This document shows positions 1 to 6,675 of a stretch of 64,000 bases of DNA, one piece after another. The DNA is from Streptomyces sp. SCSIO 30461. GTDB lineage: Bacteria > Actinomycetota > Actinomycetes > Streptomycetales > Streptomycetaceae. The stretch lies in assembly GCF_037023745.1 (NCBI RefSeq), contig NZ_CP146101.1, forward strand, positions 310,001 through 374,000. The letters run 5' to 3'. Within the stretch, counting starts at the first letter, position 1; the number at the start of each line of letters is the position of its first letter. The notes below the pieces were generated by a model. The model saw only the letters and a program-made list of their open reading frames with translations. It searched no databases and had not been told where the DNA came from. The translations under genes were made by a program, and so were the position numbers.

Positions 1-142
1 CCTGCGTCTCGGCCGGCGATGCGGCGGGCGCCGGGGCCGGCGCCGGCCCCGCGGCCGGGTCAGCGGATGCGGGCGCACCGGGGGCGACGGCGAGGAGAGT
101 GGCCACGGATGCCGTGGCGGTCATAGCGAGACGGCGCAGCAT
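1..142 (-). CDS. Secreted protein, N-terminal fragment (runs off the left edge)
   Basis: Only the first 47 codons are inside the window. The translation opens with MLRRLAMTATASVATLLAV, an arginine pair followed by a hydrophobic stretch, then AxA-like sites and an alanine/proline-rich mature start. This is a classical Sec signal peptide. The ATG at 142 is preceded by CAGGAG at a suitable distance, which fixes the start. The mature domain lies outside the window, so no function can be given. It reads away from the tRNA genes. Confidence 0.6.
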   Translation of the reverse strand, partial: MLRRLAMTATASVATLLAVAPGAPASADPAAGPAPAPAPAASPAETQ

Positions 143-475
143 GGATGCTCCTGGATGGTCATGGTTGAGGGGCGGCCGACCGCCCCGGCATCTCTAACGC
201 TCCGCGCGCCCGCGCGTTGCGCAAACCGGACTCACCCGAGTGGGCGGCTCCCGCGTTCCGCGGCAGAGCCGCTCGCGCGGTCCGCCTCGTCCATCCCGTC
301 CGCTCTGCCCGTCCTCCCGAGGGTCGTCCCGGTCGGCCTGCTCGTCGACCGGCACGCGCCGGGAATGTTCTTTGCTCCGGGGCCCGCGTGACTAGTACCG
401 TGGGGAGCGATTGGTGACGGGCCACCCGGCTGTGTCATCATCTGCACACACCACTCGCGCTCGCGCGGGTGTGCT
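143..475. other. Intergenic region before tRNA-Ser; no gene seen
   Basis: This GC-rich stretch separates the start of the secreted protein from tRNA-Ser. Short open frames exist on both strands, but none has a ribosome-binding site, a recognisable protein or a convincing start. It should contain the promoter of the leftward gene and that of tRNA-Ser, but I cannot place either with confidence. Confidence 0.5.
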
Positions 476-566
476 GGAGGCGTCGCCTAGTCCGGTCTAT
501 GGCGCCGCACTGCTAATGCGGTTTGGGTCTTAAAGCCCATCGAGGGTTCAAATCCCTCCGCCTCCG
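476..566 (+). tRNA. tRNA-Ser(GCT)
   Basis: The acceptor arms GGAGGCG (476-482) and CGCCTCC (559-565) pair. The T-arm is GAGGG-TTCAAAT-CCCTC (542-558), and the anticodon loop reads CTGCTAA, giving anticodon GCT, which decodes AGC/AGU serine codons. The 91-nt length and the long variable arm are as expected for a serine tRNA. The 3' CCA is not fully encoded. A strong hairpin follows directly. Confidence 0.95.
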
Positions 567-573
567 CACCAAC

Positions 574-607
574 ACCGAAGCCCCGGCCTCATGGTCGGGG
601 CTTCGGT
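574..607 (+). terminator. Rho-independent-type hairpin after tRNA-Ser(GCT)
   Basis: ACCGAAGCCCCG (574-585) pairs perfectly with CGGGGCTTCGGT (596-607) around a 10-nt loop. It sits 8 nt after the tRNA. There is no long T-tract, as is usual in Streptomyces. Confidence 0.8.
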
Positions 608-785
608 CGTTTCCGGGGACGCCCGATCGGGCTCGTCCCTGGTCGAGCCCGATGGTGCACGGATAAGCACGTCCGGGCATATGTGCAGGTCAGGTGGGGT
701 GCGGCTAATGGATTTCGTCTGACGGCGCAGGTCATGTAATGTTGTTCCCGCAACGCCGACCAGGCAGAAAAGCCCGGGAAGCCAA

Positions 786-858
786 GCACTCGTAGCTTAA
801 CGGATAGAGCATCTGACTACGGATCAGAAGGTTGCAGGTTCGAATCCTGCCGAGTGCA
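786..858 (+). tRNA. tRNA-Arg(ACG), used as an integration site
   Basis: The acceptor stem is GCACTCG (786-792) with CGAGTGC (851-857), and the discriminator is A858. The anticodon stem TCTGA/TCAGA encloses the loop CTACGGA, so the anticodon is ACG, read as ICG for CGU/CGC/CGA arginine codons after deamination. The modifying enzyme TadA is also encoded in this window. The 3' half of the gene (from 817 to 860) is repeated downstream at 6319-6362 and 9874-9918, so the gene has served as attB for integrative elements. The tRNA itself stays intact. Confidence 0.95.
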
Positions 859-860
859 CA
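817..860 (+). repeat. att core copy 1 (3' part of tRNA-Arg)
   Basis: These 44 bases, from the anticodon loop to just past the tRNA 3' end, occur identically at 6319-6362 and with one insertion and one substitution at 9874-9918, all in direct orientation. Site-specific recombination into a tRNA 3' end produces exactly this kind of duplication. This copy restores the functional tRNA and is the left attachment site. Confidence 0.9.
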
Positions 861-868
861 CAGGCCAG

Positions 869-899
869 AGGCCCCCTGGATATCGCCCAGGGGGCCTTT
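869..899 (+). terminator. Hairpin after tRNA-Arg(ACG)
   Basis: AGGCCCCCTGG (869-879) pairs with CCAGGGGGCCT (887-897) around a 7-nt loop and is followed by TT. It is positioned to end the tRNA-Arg transcript. Confidence 0.8.
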
Positions 900-921
900 G
901 ACATCAGCGGGTGACATCAAC
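899..921. repeat. Paired TGACATCA motifs, left arm-type sites of element 1
   Basis: Two direct copies, TGACATCA (899-906) and TGACATCAAC (912-921), lie between the tRNA-Arg terminator and the integrase remnant. The same doublet, TGACATCAAC twice at 6190-6199 and 6203-6212, lies just inside the second att core. Paired short direct repeats flanking a tRNA att core are typical arm-type integrase binding sites. The match at both ends is what supports calling 817-6362 one element. Confidence 0.55.
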
Positions 922-938
922 GCGTGCGGCCGGACGGA

Positions 939-1313
939 TCAGGCAGCTGTCGGCTCCTCGGGTTCTTCGCACCCTTCCTCGCTGGCCTCGTCAAGACTTA
1001 GCGCGTCATCCATCCGATCGGCTGCCGCCTTGAGCGTCGTCTGCATGACGTGGGCGTAGGTGTCGAGCGTCATCGTGATCGTGCTGTGCCCGAGCGTCTC
1101 CATGATGGTCCGAGCATCCACACCCTGTGCAAGGTGAAGCGAGGCGCACGTGTGGTGTAGGTCGTGCACCCGGACCCGTCGTACCATCGTGTTGGTGCAG
1201 AGGATCGTCAGCACCCTGTTCAGGCTCCGGGGGTCCGTGGCCCGGCCAGTCGACGTGGTGAAGATGAGGCCGGTCGGCTGGTGATCGAGCGGCTTCCACT
1301 TCTTGCCAGCCAC
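939..1313 (-). pseudogene. Tyrosine recombinase (integrase), C-terminal remnant
   Basis: About 120 residues match the C-terminal part of a phage-type tyrosine recombinase. Visible are the HxxR-box region (written [10 protein letters not shown] here), LGHS, and the tyrosine-bearing DTYAHVM near the end. The N-terminal DNA-binding domain and first catalytic arginine are missing: homology stops near 1300, where ISAs1-like sequence starts. The second catalytic arginine, normally in HDLRH, is histidine here, so the catalytic site is also damaged by substitution. The gene sits 80 bp from tRNA-Arg with its 3' end toward the att site, the normal arrangement for integrative elements of this kind. Confidence 0.85.
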
Positions 1314-1853
1314 CTTCCGCTCCTTCGGCTACGGGGGCGTCGTGATCGTCAAGGGCAACCAGAAGAAGCTGCGCCGCCAGCTCAAGTCCCTTCCCTGGAA
1401 GGACATCCCGCTTCAGGGACGTACCCGGGGCATCGGCTACGGCCGCTCGGAGATCCGCCGGATCAAGGTCGCCACCGTGAACAGCCTTCCCTTCCCCGGG
1501 GCCGCCAAGCCGTCCAGATCAAGCGTCGGCGCACCGACCGCAAGACCGGCAGGACCACCGTCAAGACGGTCTACGCCGTCACCAGCCTGACCGCCGAGCA
1601 GGCCACCGCGGCCCAGCTCGCCGAACTCGTCAGCGACCACTGGAAGATCGAGGCCCTGCACCACGTCCGCGACCCCACCTTCGCCGAAGACGCCTCCCAG
1701 CTGCGGACCGGCAACGCGCCCCGCGCGATGGCCACCTGGCGCAACCTCGCCATCGGAGCCCTCCGCCTGAGCGGAGTCAAGAACATCGCCGCCGGCCTCC
1801 GCCGCAACGCCCGCGACCCTCGCCGACCCCTCGCACTCCTCGGCCTCGCATGA
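1314..1853 (+). pseudogene. ISAs1-family transposase, frameshifted C-terminal fragment
   Basis: The first part (about 1342-1510) reads [14 protein letters not shown] and LPWKDIP. It matches the IKNNQRGQARQL and LPWKEIP region of the complete transposase at 6665-7960. Near 1510 the similarity jumps to another frame and continues with [26 protein letters not shown] and [13 protein letters not shown] to the stop at 1853. It is thus a 5'-truncated, frameshifted copy of a related but different ISAs1 transposase. The left boundary coincides with the end of the integrase remnant, so an insertion or deletion event there probably removed both N-terminal parts. Confidence 0.85.
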
Positions 1854-1994
1854 TCACGAACCGGACGTCACGCGACTACGCCGAAGCCCTGCCTGGGGCT
1901 CGATCTGAAGTTCCGTCCGCAGGGTCCGCACTTCGTCGTCGACAACCGTCTTGGCGCTGCCGTCGCCCATGGTGGACGAAGCGCGCGACGTGCT

Positions 1995-2597
1995 GTGCGG
2001 CGGTGGGCTGTGACGTCGTCCGGCGTGATCCTCTACGGGCCGCCCGGCTCCGGCAAGGACACCATCACCAGTGCACTGACACAGCTCCGACCGGAGTTCG
2101 CACTCTTCGAGCGGCTCAAGGCCGGCCCCGGGCGCACGACCGGATACCGGATCACGACCGCAGACCGCATCGAAGAGCTGTCGCGGGCGGGAGAACTCCT
2201 CTACCGCAACGCCCGCTACGACGCTGAGTACGCGATCGACCGGCAGGGCGTCGCGGCCTTGGTCGACGCCGACCGCATCCCGGTTCTGCACATGGGGCAG
2301 GTCGCAGGGGCCAGCGCGGTGGCAGCCTTCCCCTTGCACTGGATTCGTGTGCTCCTGTGGTGCCCGCTGGATGTCACGGCGTCGCGCTCCGTCGGCCGCG
2401 GAGACAAGGACGTCGAGGCTCGGTTGAAGGTCTGGCACGAGACCTGAGAGGACCTGTTGGACAACGAAACCGCGCCTTGGACCCTCATCCTGCGGACCGA
2501 CCAGCTCAACCCCGCCGAGTCCGCCAGCGCCATCATCGACGCCCTCGCAGCGACCGCCGCGGCCGAGAGCCGGAACATCCGGGAGCTTGTCGGATGA
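1995..2597 (+). pseudogene. Guanylate-kinase-like P-loop protein interrupted by an in-frame TGA
   Basis: The protein starts at GTG 1995 or GTG 2010 and carries a Walker A motif GPPGSGKDT close to the N-terminus. Later GYRITT and the NARYDAEYAI-like segment recall guanylate kinases. Reading stops at TGA 2445-2447. The same frame then continues for 50 sense codons (EDLLDNETAPW ... RNIRELVG) to TGA 2595-2597, so the gene most likely carries a nonsense mutation. The intact form would be about 200 residues, the normal size for a nucleotide kinase. Its last codons overlap the start of the next gene, so the two once formed an operon. Function and substrate are inferred from fold only. Confidence 0.65.
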
Positions 2598-3344
2598 CGG
2601 CGCTAGGCATCCTGCACCCGGGCAGCATGGGAGTCGCCGTCGCCGCTCAGGCGCGGCGCTCCGGTGCTGAGGTTCTGTGGTGCCCGGTCGGTCGCAGTGC
2701 AAGCAGCAAGACACGGGCCGAGAGGTACGGACTCACACCGGTACGAGCACTGAGCGAGATGGCCGAGCGGGCCGACATCATCCTGAACCTGTGCCCGCCC
2801 GCCGTTGCCGAAGACGTGGCGCGGGACATCGCGGCGTGCTCGTACGCCCGGATCTACGTCGACGGGAACGCGGTCTCCCCCGCGACAATGGCCAACATCA
2901 GCGCCATCGTGCAGCAATCCGGAGCGACCGCCGTAGACGGAGCCGTGATCGGGTCTCCCCCGTCGGACTCCAAGCGCCCTCGCCTCTACCTCTCCGGCCC
3001 CGCCGACGCGCTGCCCCCGGTCGCCCGGCTCTTCGAGGGGAGCGCCGTCCAGGCGCGCGCCCTGTCCGGTGGCATCGGGAAGGCATCCGCCCTCAAGCTG
3101 TCGTACAGCACCTACCAGAAGACCAGCCGCGCACTGGCCGCCGTCGCCTACGCCCTCGCCAGTGACCACGGAGTGGGGGCAGAGCTACTCGACATCGCCG
3201 AGGAGCGAGGCAGGACTCCCCTCTGATCTGGCCAACGCCGCAGCCACCGTGATGGAGAGGTGGGCAGGGCTCAAGGACACGTCGCCGGATCTCGCGCTCG
3301 TACTGGAGGAACTCCATATGGGCCCAGACAGGGGGCCGACCTAG
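2594..3344 (+). pseudogene. NAD(P)-binding oxidoreductase, frameshifted
   Basis: The ATG at 2594 overlaps the upstream stop (ATGA). The N-terminus MTALGILHPGSMGVAVA is the glycine-rich dinucleotide-binding loop of 6-phosphogluconate dehydrogenase / 3-hydroxyisobutyrate dehydrogenase relatives. LNLCPPAVAEDVA and YVDGNAVSP are the usual next blocks, and the C-terminal helical part contains SALKLSYSTYQKTSRAL. The first frame ends at 3226. Continuing homologous-looking sequence (LPSDLANAAATVMERW ... ALVLEELH) is in another frame up to 3344, so a frameshift near 3200 has split the gene. Like its upstream partner it is decayed cargo of the island. Confidence 0.7.
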
Positions 3345-3378
3345 ACCAGGCACACGGCGACGCTACGCCAAGGGCTTC

Positions 3379-3399
3379 CGTCTCAGTTTCCGTCTCATT
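3379..3399 (-). repeat. GTCTC tandem motif (arm-type candidate), copy 1
   Basis: CGTCTCAGTTTCCGTCTCATT contains two GTCTCA units. Its complement matches sequences at 58384-58404 and 55067-55090 (AATGAGAC, a short spacer, then GAGAC). All three are near site-specific recombination relics, and this one lies 117 bp upstream of a tRNA-Ser 3' fragment. An integrase arm-binding function is inferred. Confidence 0.4.
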
Positions 3400-3515
3400 C
3401 AGCTCCGTACGGCGGTGTTCACGGCCGCACGTACAGCGGATTTTCGAGGGCCCGGGAACGCATGTGAACACAGGCGGACGCTTGCGAATGCGGCCCTGGC
3501 CTGCATAAACAGACT

Positions 3516-3570
3516 CCGAAAGCGTGTTGGGGGCAACCCCTCACGAGTTCGAATCTCGTATCCTCCGCCA
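3516..3570 (+). repeat. tRNA-Ser(GGA) 3' fragment with CCA, att-like relic
   Basis: The sequence runs from the anticodon 3' side through the long variable arm, a perfect T-arm (CGAGTTCGAATCTCG) and the acceptor 3' strand ATCCTCC, then GCCA. The 5' half of a tRNA is absent. The first 53 bases are identical to 58472-58524 on the opposite strand. A tRNA 3' end without a 5' half is the hallmark of an attR left by an integrative element. The assignment to Ser(GGA) is from memory of the family sequence. Confidence 0.75.
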
Positions 3571-3593
3571 GTGCCTCACCGGGCACGACGTCG

Positions 3594-3623
3594 AAGGGCC
3601 CCACCGTCCGCGGTGGGGCCCTT
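3594..3623 (+). terminator. Hairpin downstream of the tRNA-Ser fragment
   Basis: AAGGGCCCCACCG (3594-3606) pairs perfectly with CGGTGGGGCCCTT (3611-3623) around TCCG. It is placed as a tRNA terminator would be, so the fragment may have been copied together with its native downstream region. Confidence 0.75.
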
Positions 3624-3689
3624 TCGGAGCAGGCGGGGCGGGGCATGACGAAACCTCCACTGTGAACCCCGAGCAGAGTCAGCCAACGG

Positions 3690-5209
3690 GGGTCTTCGAA
3701 TTTAGTGGGGGTGCGCCTGCCGTCGGCTCCGGCGGGTGGTCGCACAGCGTGAGCGTAGGCGCTGGTTGGCGCGGTTGCGGAAGCCGAAGGCGTTACGCGC
3801 TTCGAGCTTGATGAGGCGGTTGTTGCCTTCGGAGGCGGCGTTGGTGATGCCGGTGGTCAGGTAGGTCTCGATGCCGTCCCACCACTGCTCGATGGTCTCG
3901 GCGAGGGTGAGGAGTTCGTGCAGGTGGGCGTGGTCGGCGACGTGGGTGAAGAAGCGGTGGCGGGCGGCGGAGATCGCGGAGCGGTCGGGGGCGTGGTGGG
4001 TGCGGCTGACGGCCAGGCCGAGGAGGTCGCGCAGGAGTTCCTTGGCCTGCCAGGCCGCGTGGATCTGCCGGCCGTAGGTGCCCATGTACTCCAACTCGGT
4101 CTTCAGGAGGAGGCGTTGGTCTTCGGTGAGGTCTTCTTTGTTGCGGCGCAGGAGTTTGCGGACGGTGTAGATGCCGTCGCCCTTGCGGGCCCGGCGGCCG
4201 TGCTGCCGCCAGGTGAGGCGTCGGCGCAGGTCGGCGAGGTGGCGCTGGGCGAGTTGCACGATGTGGAAGCAGTCGACGACCACGGTCGCGTGCGGCAGGG
4301 CACGGTGGACGGCGGCGCGGAAGGTGGAACACAGGTCGATGGCGACGTAGCGCACCTGTGCCCGCCAGGATGCGGGCTGGGAGCTGAGCCAGTCGGCGAC
4401 CGAGGTGGCGTTGCGGCCTTCGACCTGCCCGAACAGTCCTTGCCCGCCGATCACGTCGACGAAGCCGATGTGCCAGGCGTCCGCGACCAGTTCCCACTTC
4501 TGCGTGGCCGGGTTCTGGGCCCAGACCGGCTTGCCCCGCCGGGTCTCGTCGATCCCGACCGCCTCGGTCGCGGGCGGCGTCTCGGGCAGGACCGTCGCGG
4601 CGTAGTCCTCGAAGCATCGCTGCACGATGGGCCAGCTCAAGGACAGGTCGCGGCCGGCCTGCACGACGGTGCGGGATCCGTCGCAGACCGCGGCCCCCGC
4701 CGCCCGGCGCAGGGCGGTGGTGGTGCGCATCCCGGCGGGCACCGCGTGGATCGCCTCGGTGAACGAGCCGCGCTCGCACGCGGGTTCGGCGCAGTACCAG
4801 CGTGCCTTGCGCCACCGGATACTCACAGGGCGTCCACCGCAGGGCAGGTGCCGGGGCCGGGTGGTGCGGTAGTCCTTCAGCCGGGTGGCGAAGACCCCGC
4901 ACGAGGGGCAGGCCCGGGCGGAGTCCTCGCTCGTGACCACGTACACCGTCGAACCGCCCGCCCCGTCGTCCTTGACCTGCGTCACACTCACCCCCTCCAG
5001 CCCCAGAAGTCGCGTTGCCGCTTCGTTGATGCCGGTATCGTCGCTGTTCAAGCCCGTGGGGTTTCATGATCGGTTGCCTAGACAACAACCATGATCACGA
5101 AGGCCCGCGGGCTCCTTGCGTCCAGGGCGCCCGCACCCCAACCACCTCACACAGCGTGACCGGCGAGCGCGCCCGTCACCGCCGCACCCCCCACTAAATT
5201 CGAAGACCC
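3690..5209 (-). mobile_element. ISL3-family insertion sequence, complete, with 8-bp target duplication
   Basis: The left end GGGTCTTCGAATTTAGTGGG (3690-3709) and the right end (5184-5209) are inverted repeats of about 25 bp that differ by one G in a G-run. GCCAACGG flanks the element directly at 3682-3689 and 5210-5217, a perfect 8-bp target duplication, which is the size expected for ISL3. The single transposase gene fills the element. Intact ends, gene and duplication point to a recent insertion into otherwise decayed DNA. Confidence 0.92.
3702..5051 (-). CDS. ISL3-family transposase
   Basis: The protein has 449 residues. The N-terminal zinc-finger-like part has CPSCGVFATRL and the later WYCAEPACERGSF cysteines. 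A helix-turn-helix-like stretch follows around residues 110-150. The DDE catalytic core has VGIDETRRGKPV, then VAIDLCSTFRAAV and VVVDCFHIVQLAQ, and the C-terminal end has TTGITNAASEGNNRLIK with the catalytic glutamate. This is the canonical IS204/IS1001/IS1096/IS1165 arrangement at full length. The stop lies inside the left inverted repeat. The ATG at 5051 gives the N-terminus usual for this family. Confidence 0.92.
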   Translation of the reverse strand: MNSDDTGINEAATRLLGLEGVSVTQVKDDGAGGSTVYVVTSEDSARACPSCGVFATRLKDYRTTRPRHLPCGGRPVSIRWRKARWYCAEPACERGSFTEAIHAVPAGMRTTTALRRAAGAAVCDGSRTVVQAGRDLSLSWPIVQRCFEDYAATVLPETPPATEAVGIDETRRGKPVWAQNPATQKWELVADAWHIGFVDVIGGQGLFGQVEGRNATSVADWLSSQPASWRAQVRYVAIDLCSTFRAAVHRALPHATVVVDCFHIVQLAQRHLADLRRRLTWRQHGRRARKGDGIYTVRKLLRRNKEDLTEDQRLLLKTELEYMGTYGRQIHAAWQAKELLRDLLGLAVSRTHHAPDRSAISAARHRFFTHVADHAHLHELLTLAETIEQWWDGIETYLTTGITNAASEGNNRLIKLEARNAFGFRNRANQRLRSRCATTRRSRRQAHPH

Positions 5210-5335
5210 GCCAACGGCGGCTCGCCGAACCTGCCACATTCAGTAATCTCGAAGCCATCCCCGAGGGCCAGAGATGCGCCTTGGGGAGCGTTCCTCAGAA
5301 AAGCTCCCCAAGGCACGGTTTCCTTAAAAAGGAGA

Positions 5336-5827
5336 TTAGCACCCGGAAGGTACGCCACTCTTTACCACTGTTGCGGCAGTCTTGAATCCATCCCTGGGGT
5401 CTCGAATTGCGAGACGAACGCTGGCTGTCGATGTCGTCCTGCAGCCCACGTGGACGGTCTTCCCGAAGCAGCCGCGCGTGAATCCATCGTTAATGGTAGT
5501 GAATGCGCACCAGACATCCCCCCCATTGTCCGATTCGAACCAAACCCTGCTGTTTTCGTCAGAATTGTTGATGTCGTAGGCTCGCCCGGAAGTGTTCTGG
5601 ATCACCAGAACTCCCTGTGCATCCTGATTCGCATTCCGAATGATGCATGACTTCAGTTTCATGCCAGGAGCGAAGAGCATGTCCTGGTATCCCGTACAGC
5701 TCCAATTGCTGTTGGTGGCAACGGGTGCCCAGCCAACGGTGTCACTTGCGGATGCGGTCGATATGCTGAATACGGCAGAGAGTGCAGCGGTGAGTGTGAC
5801 GGTCGCAATTCGAGACTTGAGGCGCAC
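5336..5827 (-). CDS. Small secreted cysteine-containing protein, unknown function
   Basis: This is a 163-residue protein. Residues 1-28 are a Sec signal peptide (basic MRLKSR start, hydrophobic core, cleavage expected after STASAS). The mature part has six cysteines (in WSCTGY, KSCIIR, VWCAFT, RGCFGK, VGCRTT and the terminal PSGC), which suggests three disulfides in an extracellular beta-rich fold. AT content is visibly higher than in the surrounding genes, a sign of foreign origin. I do not recognise a family. It is probably live cargo of element 1, since it is the only undamaged non-IS gene there. Confidence 0.7.
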   Translation of the reverse strand: MRLKSRIATVTLTAALSAVFSISTASASDTVGWAPVATNSNWSCTGYQDMLFAPGMKLKSCIIRNANQDAQGVLVIQNTSGRAYDINNSDENSRVWFESDNGGDVWCAFTTINDGFTRGCFGKTVHVGCRTTSTASVRLAIRDPRDGFKTAATVVKSGVPSGC

Positions 5828-6318
5828 GGGCGGCCCTCGCTTTCGCCTGTTTGATGGTCGAGAGTTTGCTGAGATTGAGCTCGCGGGTCGGTAGCCCTTC
5901 GGAGTTTATGGGGATCTCGTTGCGGGACCTGGCGAGCCAAATAATCCTATGCTGCCGATCTCATTTTTCGGACACGTGAAGGGGGTTAATGGGCGCAAGT
6001 GGGATAACTTGCTCGTTCCTTCACTGAATTCACCCATCAGGAATTTATGGTTCCGATGATGATTGGCTTGAGGGGGTCAGGCTGCTGGCCCTGTGGTGTC
6101 CGCGTTGTGCGGATAAGGGGTGGACTAACGCGCCTCGTTGTGGCGAGCCATCCCGAGCCGGAAACGCGAGCGCCTGCCCATCCGTGCGCTGACATCAACA
6201 GCTGACATCAACGTGCACGCGCATCGGCGCACCCCCACGGAAGGACGGCGCTGCCGACTGTTGGACCACGGCCCGGGATACGCTCGGTCCCGGGCCCTGC
6301 ATCCGGGGGTGCACGCGC
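5828..6318. other. AT-richer intergenic region at the right end of element 1
   Basis: No gene is supported. The segment is noticeably less GC-rich than the rest and should contain the promoter of the secreted-protein gene reading left. Near its right end are the TGACATCAAC doublets at 6190-6212. The att core follows at 6319. Confidence 0.5.
6190..6212. repeat. Paired TGACATCAAC motifs, right arm-type sites of element 1
   Basis: Two direct copies of TGACATCAAC (6190-6199 and 6203-6212) are 13 bp apart. They match the doublet at 899-921 next to the integrase remnant and lie 107 bp before the second att core. They are read as the right arm sites of element 1. Confidence 0.55.
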
Positions 6319-6362
6319 CTACGGATCAGAAGGTTGCAGGTTCGAATCCTGCCGAGTGCACA
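6319..6362 (+). repeat. att core copy 2 (tRNA-Arg 3' half)
   Basis: This 44-bp stretch is identical to 817-860. It contains the anticodon-loop to acceptor half of tRNA-Arg without a 5' half, so it is an attachment-site duplication and not a gene. It is the right end of element 1 and at the same time the left end of element 2. Next to it are its own terminator (6373-6398) and TTGACGGCA repeats. Confidence 0.9.
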
Positions 6363-6372
6363 GCACGTCAGA

Positions 6373-6398
6373 GGCCCTGTGGAGTGATCCACAGGGCC
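6373..6398 (+). terminator. Hairpin beside att core copy 2
   Basis: GGCCCTGTGGA (6373-6383) and TCCACAGGGCC (6388-6398) form a perfect 11-bp stem with a GTGA loop. The same hairpin, extended to 16 bp, follows att core copy 3 at 9924-9959. Confidence 0.75.
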
Positions 6399-6411
6399 GC
6401 TGCTTTATGCC

Positions 6412-6433
6412 TTGACGGCAGTGTTTGACGGCA
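6412..6433. repeat. Paired TTGACGGCA motifs, arm-type sites of element 2
   Basis: TTGACGGCA occurs at 6412-6420 and 6425-6433 in direct orientation. Nearly the same doublet follows att core copy 3 (9968-9976 and 9981-9989). It differs from the TGACATCAAC doublet of element 1, which agrees with elements 2 and 3 carrying a different integrase type. Confidence 0.5.
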
Positions 6434-6604
6434 ACCGTATTCCGGAGCGGATCAGACGGCTAAGACGGCCAAGGGGGGATGTCCCGTAATCCCCGGCGGG
6501 CGCGCGACGACAGCTACGGCACTCCCCCTCAGGGCCAGGGCCCCGGCGAGTGCCTGGATCGTCCCGGCCTGGGGTGTTGATCTCGGTGGTGGCCCCGGGA
6601 AGCA

Positions 6605-6675
6605 GGTGAACACGGCACCTGTGGATCATGTAGTTCTCTACGCTGCAAGATCCACGAAGGTGCCGTGTTCGTTCC
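6605..6675 (+). promoter_or_regulatory. Large imperfect hairpin across the ISAs1 transposase start
   Basis: GTGAACACGGCACCTGTGGATC and, about 20 nt further on, GATCCACGAAGGTGCCGTGTTCG are nearly perfect complements. The stem covers the leader and the transposase start region. In an mRNA it would hide the initiation site, which is a known way to limit translation when an IS is read through from outside. This role is inferred. Confidence 0.45.

Larger units (their letters stand above)
817..6362. mobile_element. Decayed integrative element 1 at tRNA-Arg
   Basis: The element is bounded by identical 44-bp att cores (817-860 and 6319-6362) and by matching TGACATCAAC doublets just inside each end. 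It contains an integrase C-terminal remnant next to tRNA-Arg, an ISAs1 transposase fragment, a broken kinase-like gene, a frameshifted NAD-binding gene, a tRNA-Ser 3' fragment, a complete ISL3-family element and a secreted protein gene. No replication or transfer genes are visible. It therefore looks like a non-mobile relic of an actinomycete integrative element or prophage, not a functional one. Confidence 0.7.

Noticed and set aside
2445..2447. In-frame TGA as a selenocysteine codon
   Set aside because: No SECIS-type hairpin directly after it is evident, Streptomyces do not generally use selenocysteine here, and the neighbouring gene is also broken. A nonsense mutation is simpler.
3918..5069. 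Long open frames opposite the ISL3 transposase and opposite other large GC-rich genes
   Set aside because: They mirror the coding strand because of high third-position GC and have no recognisable domains or start signals.
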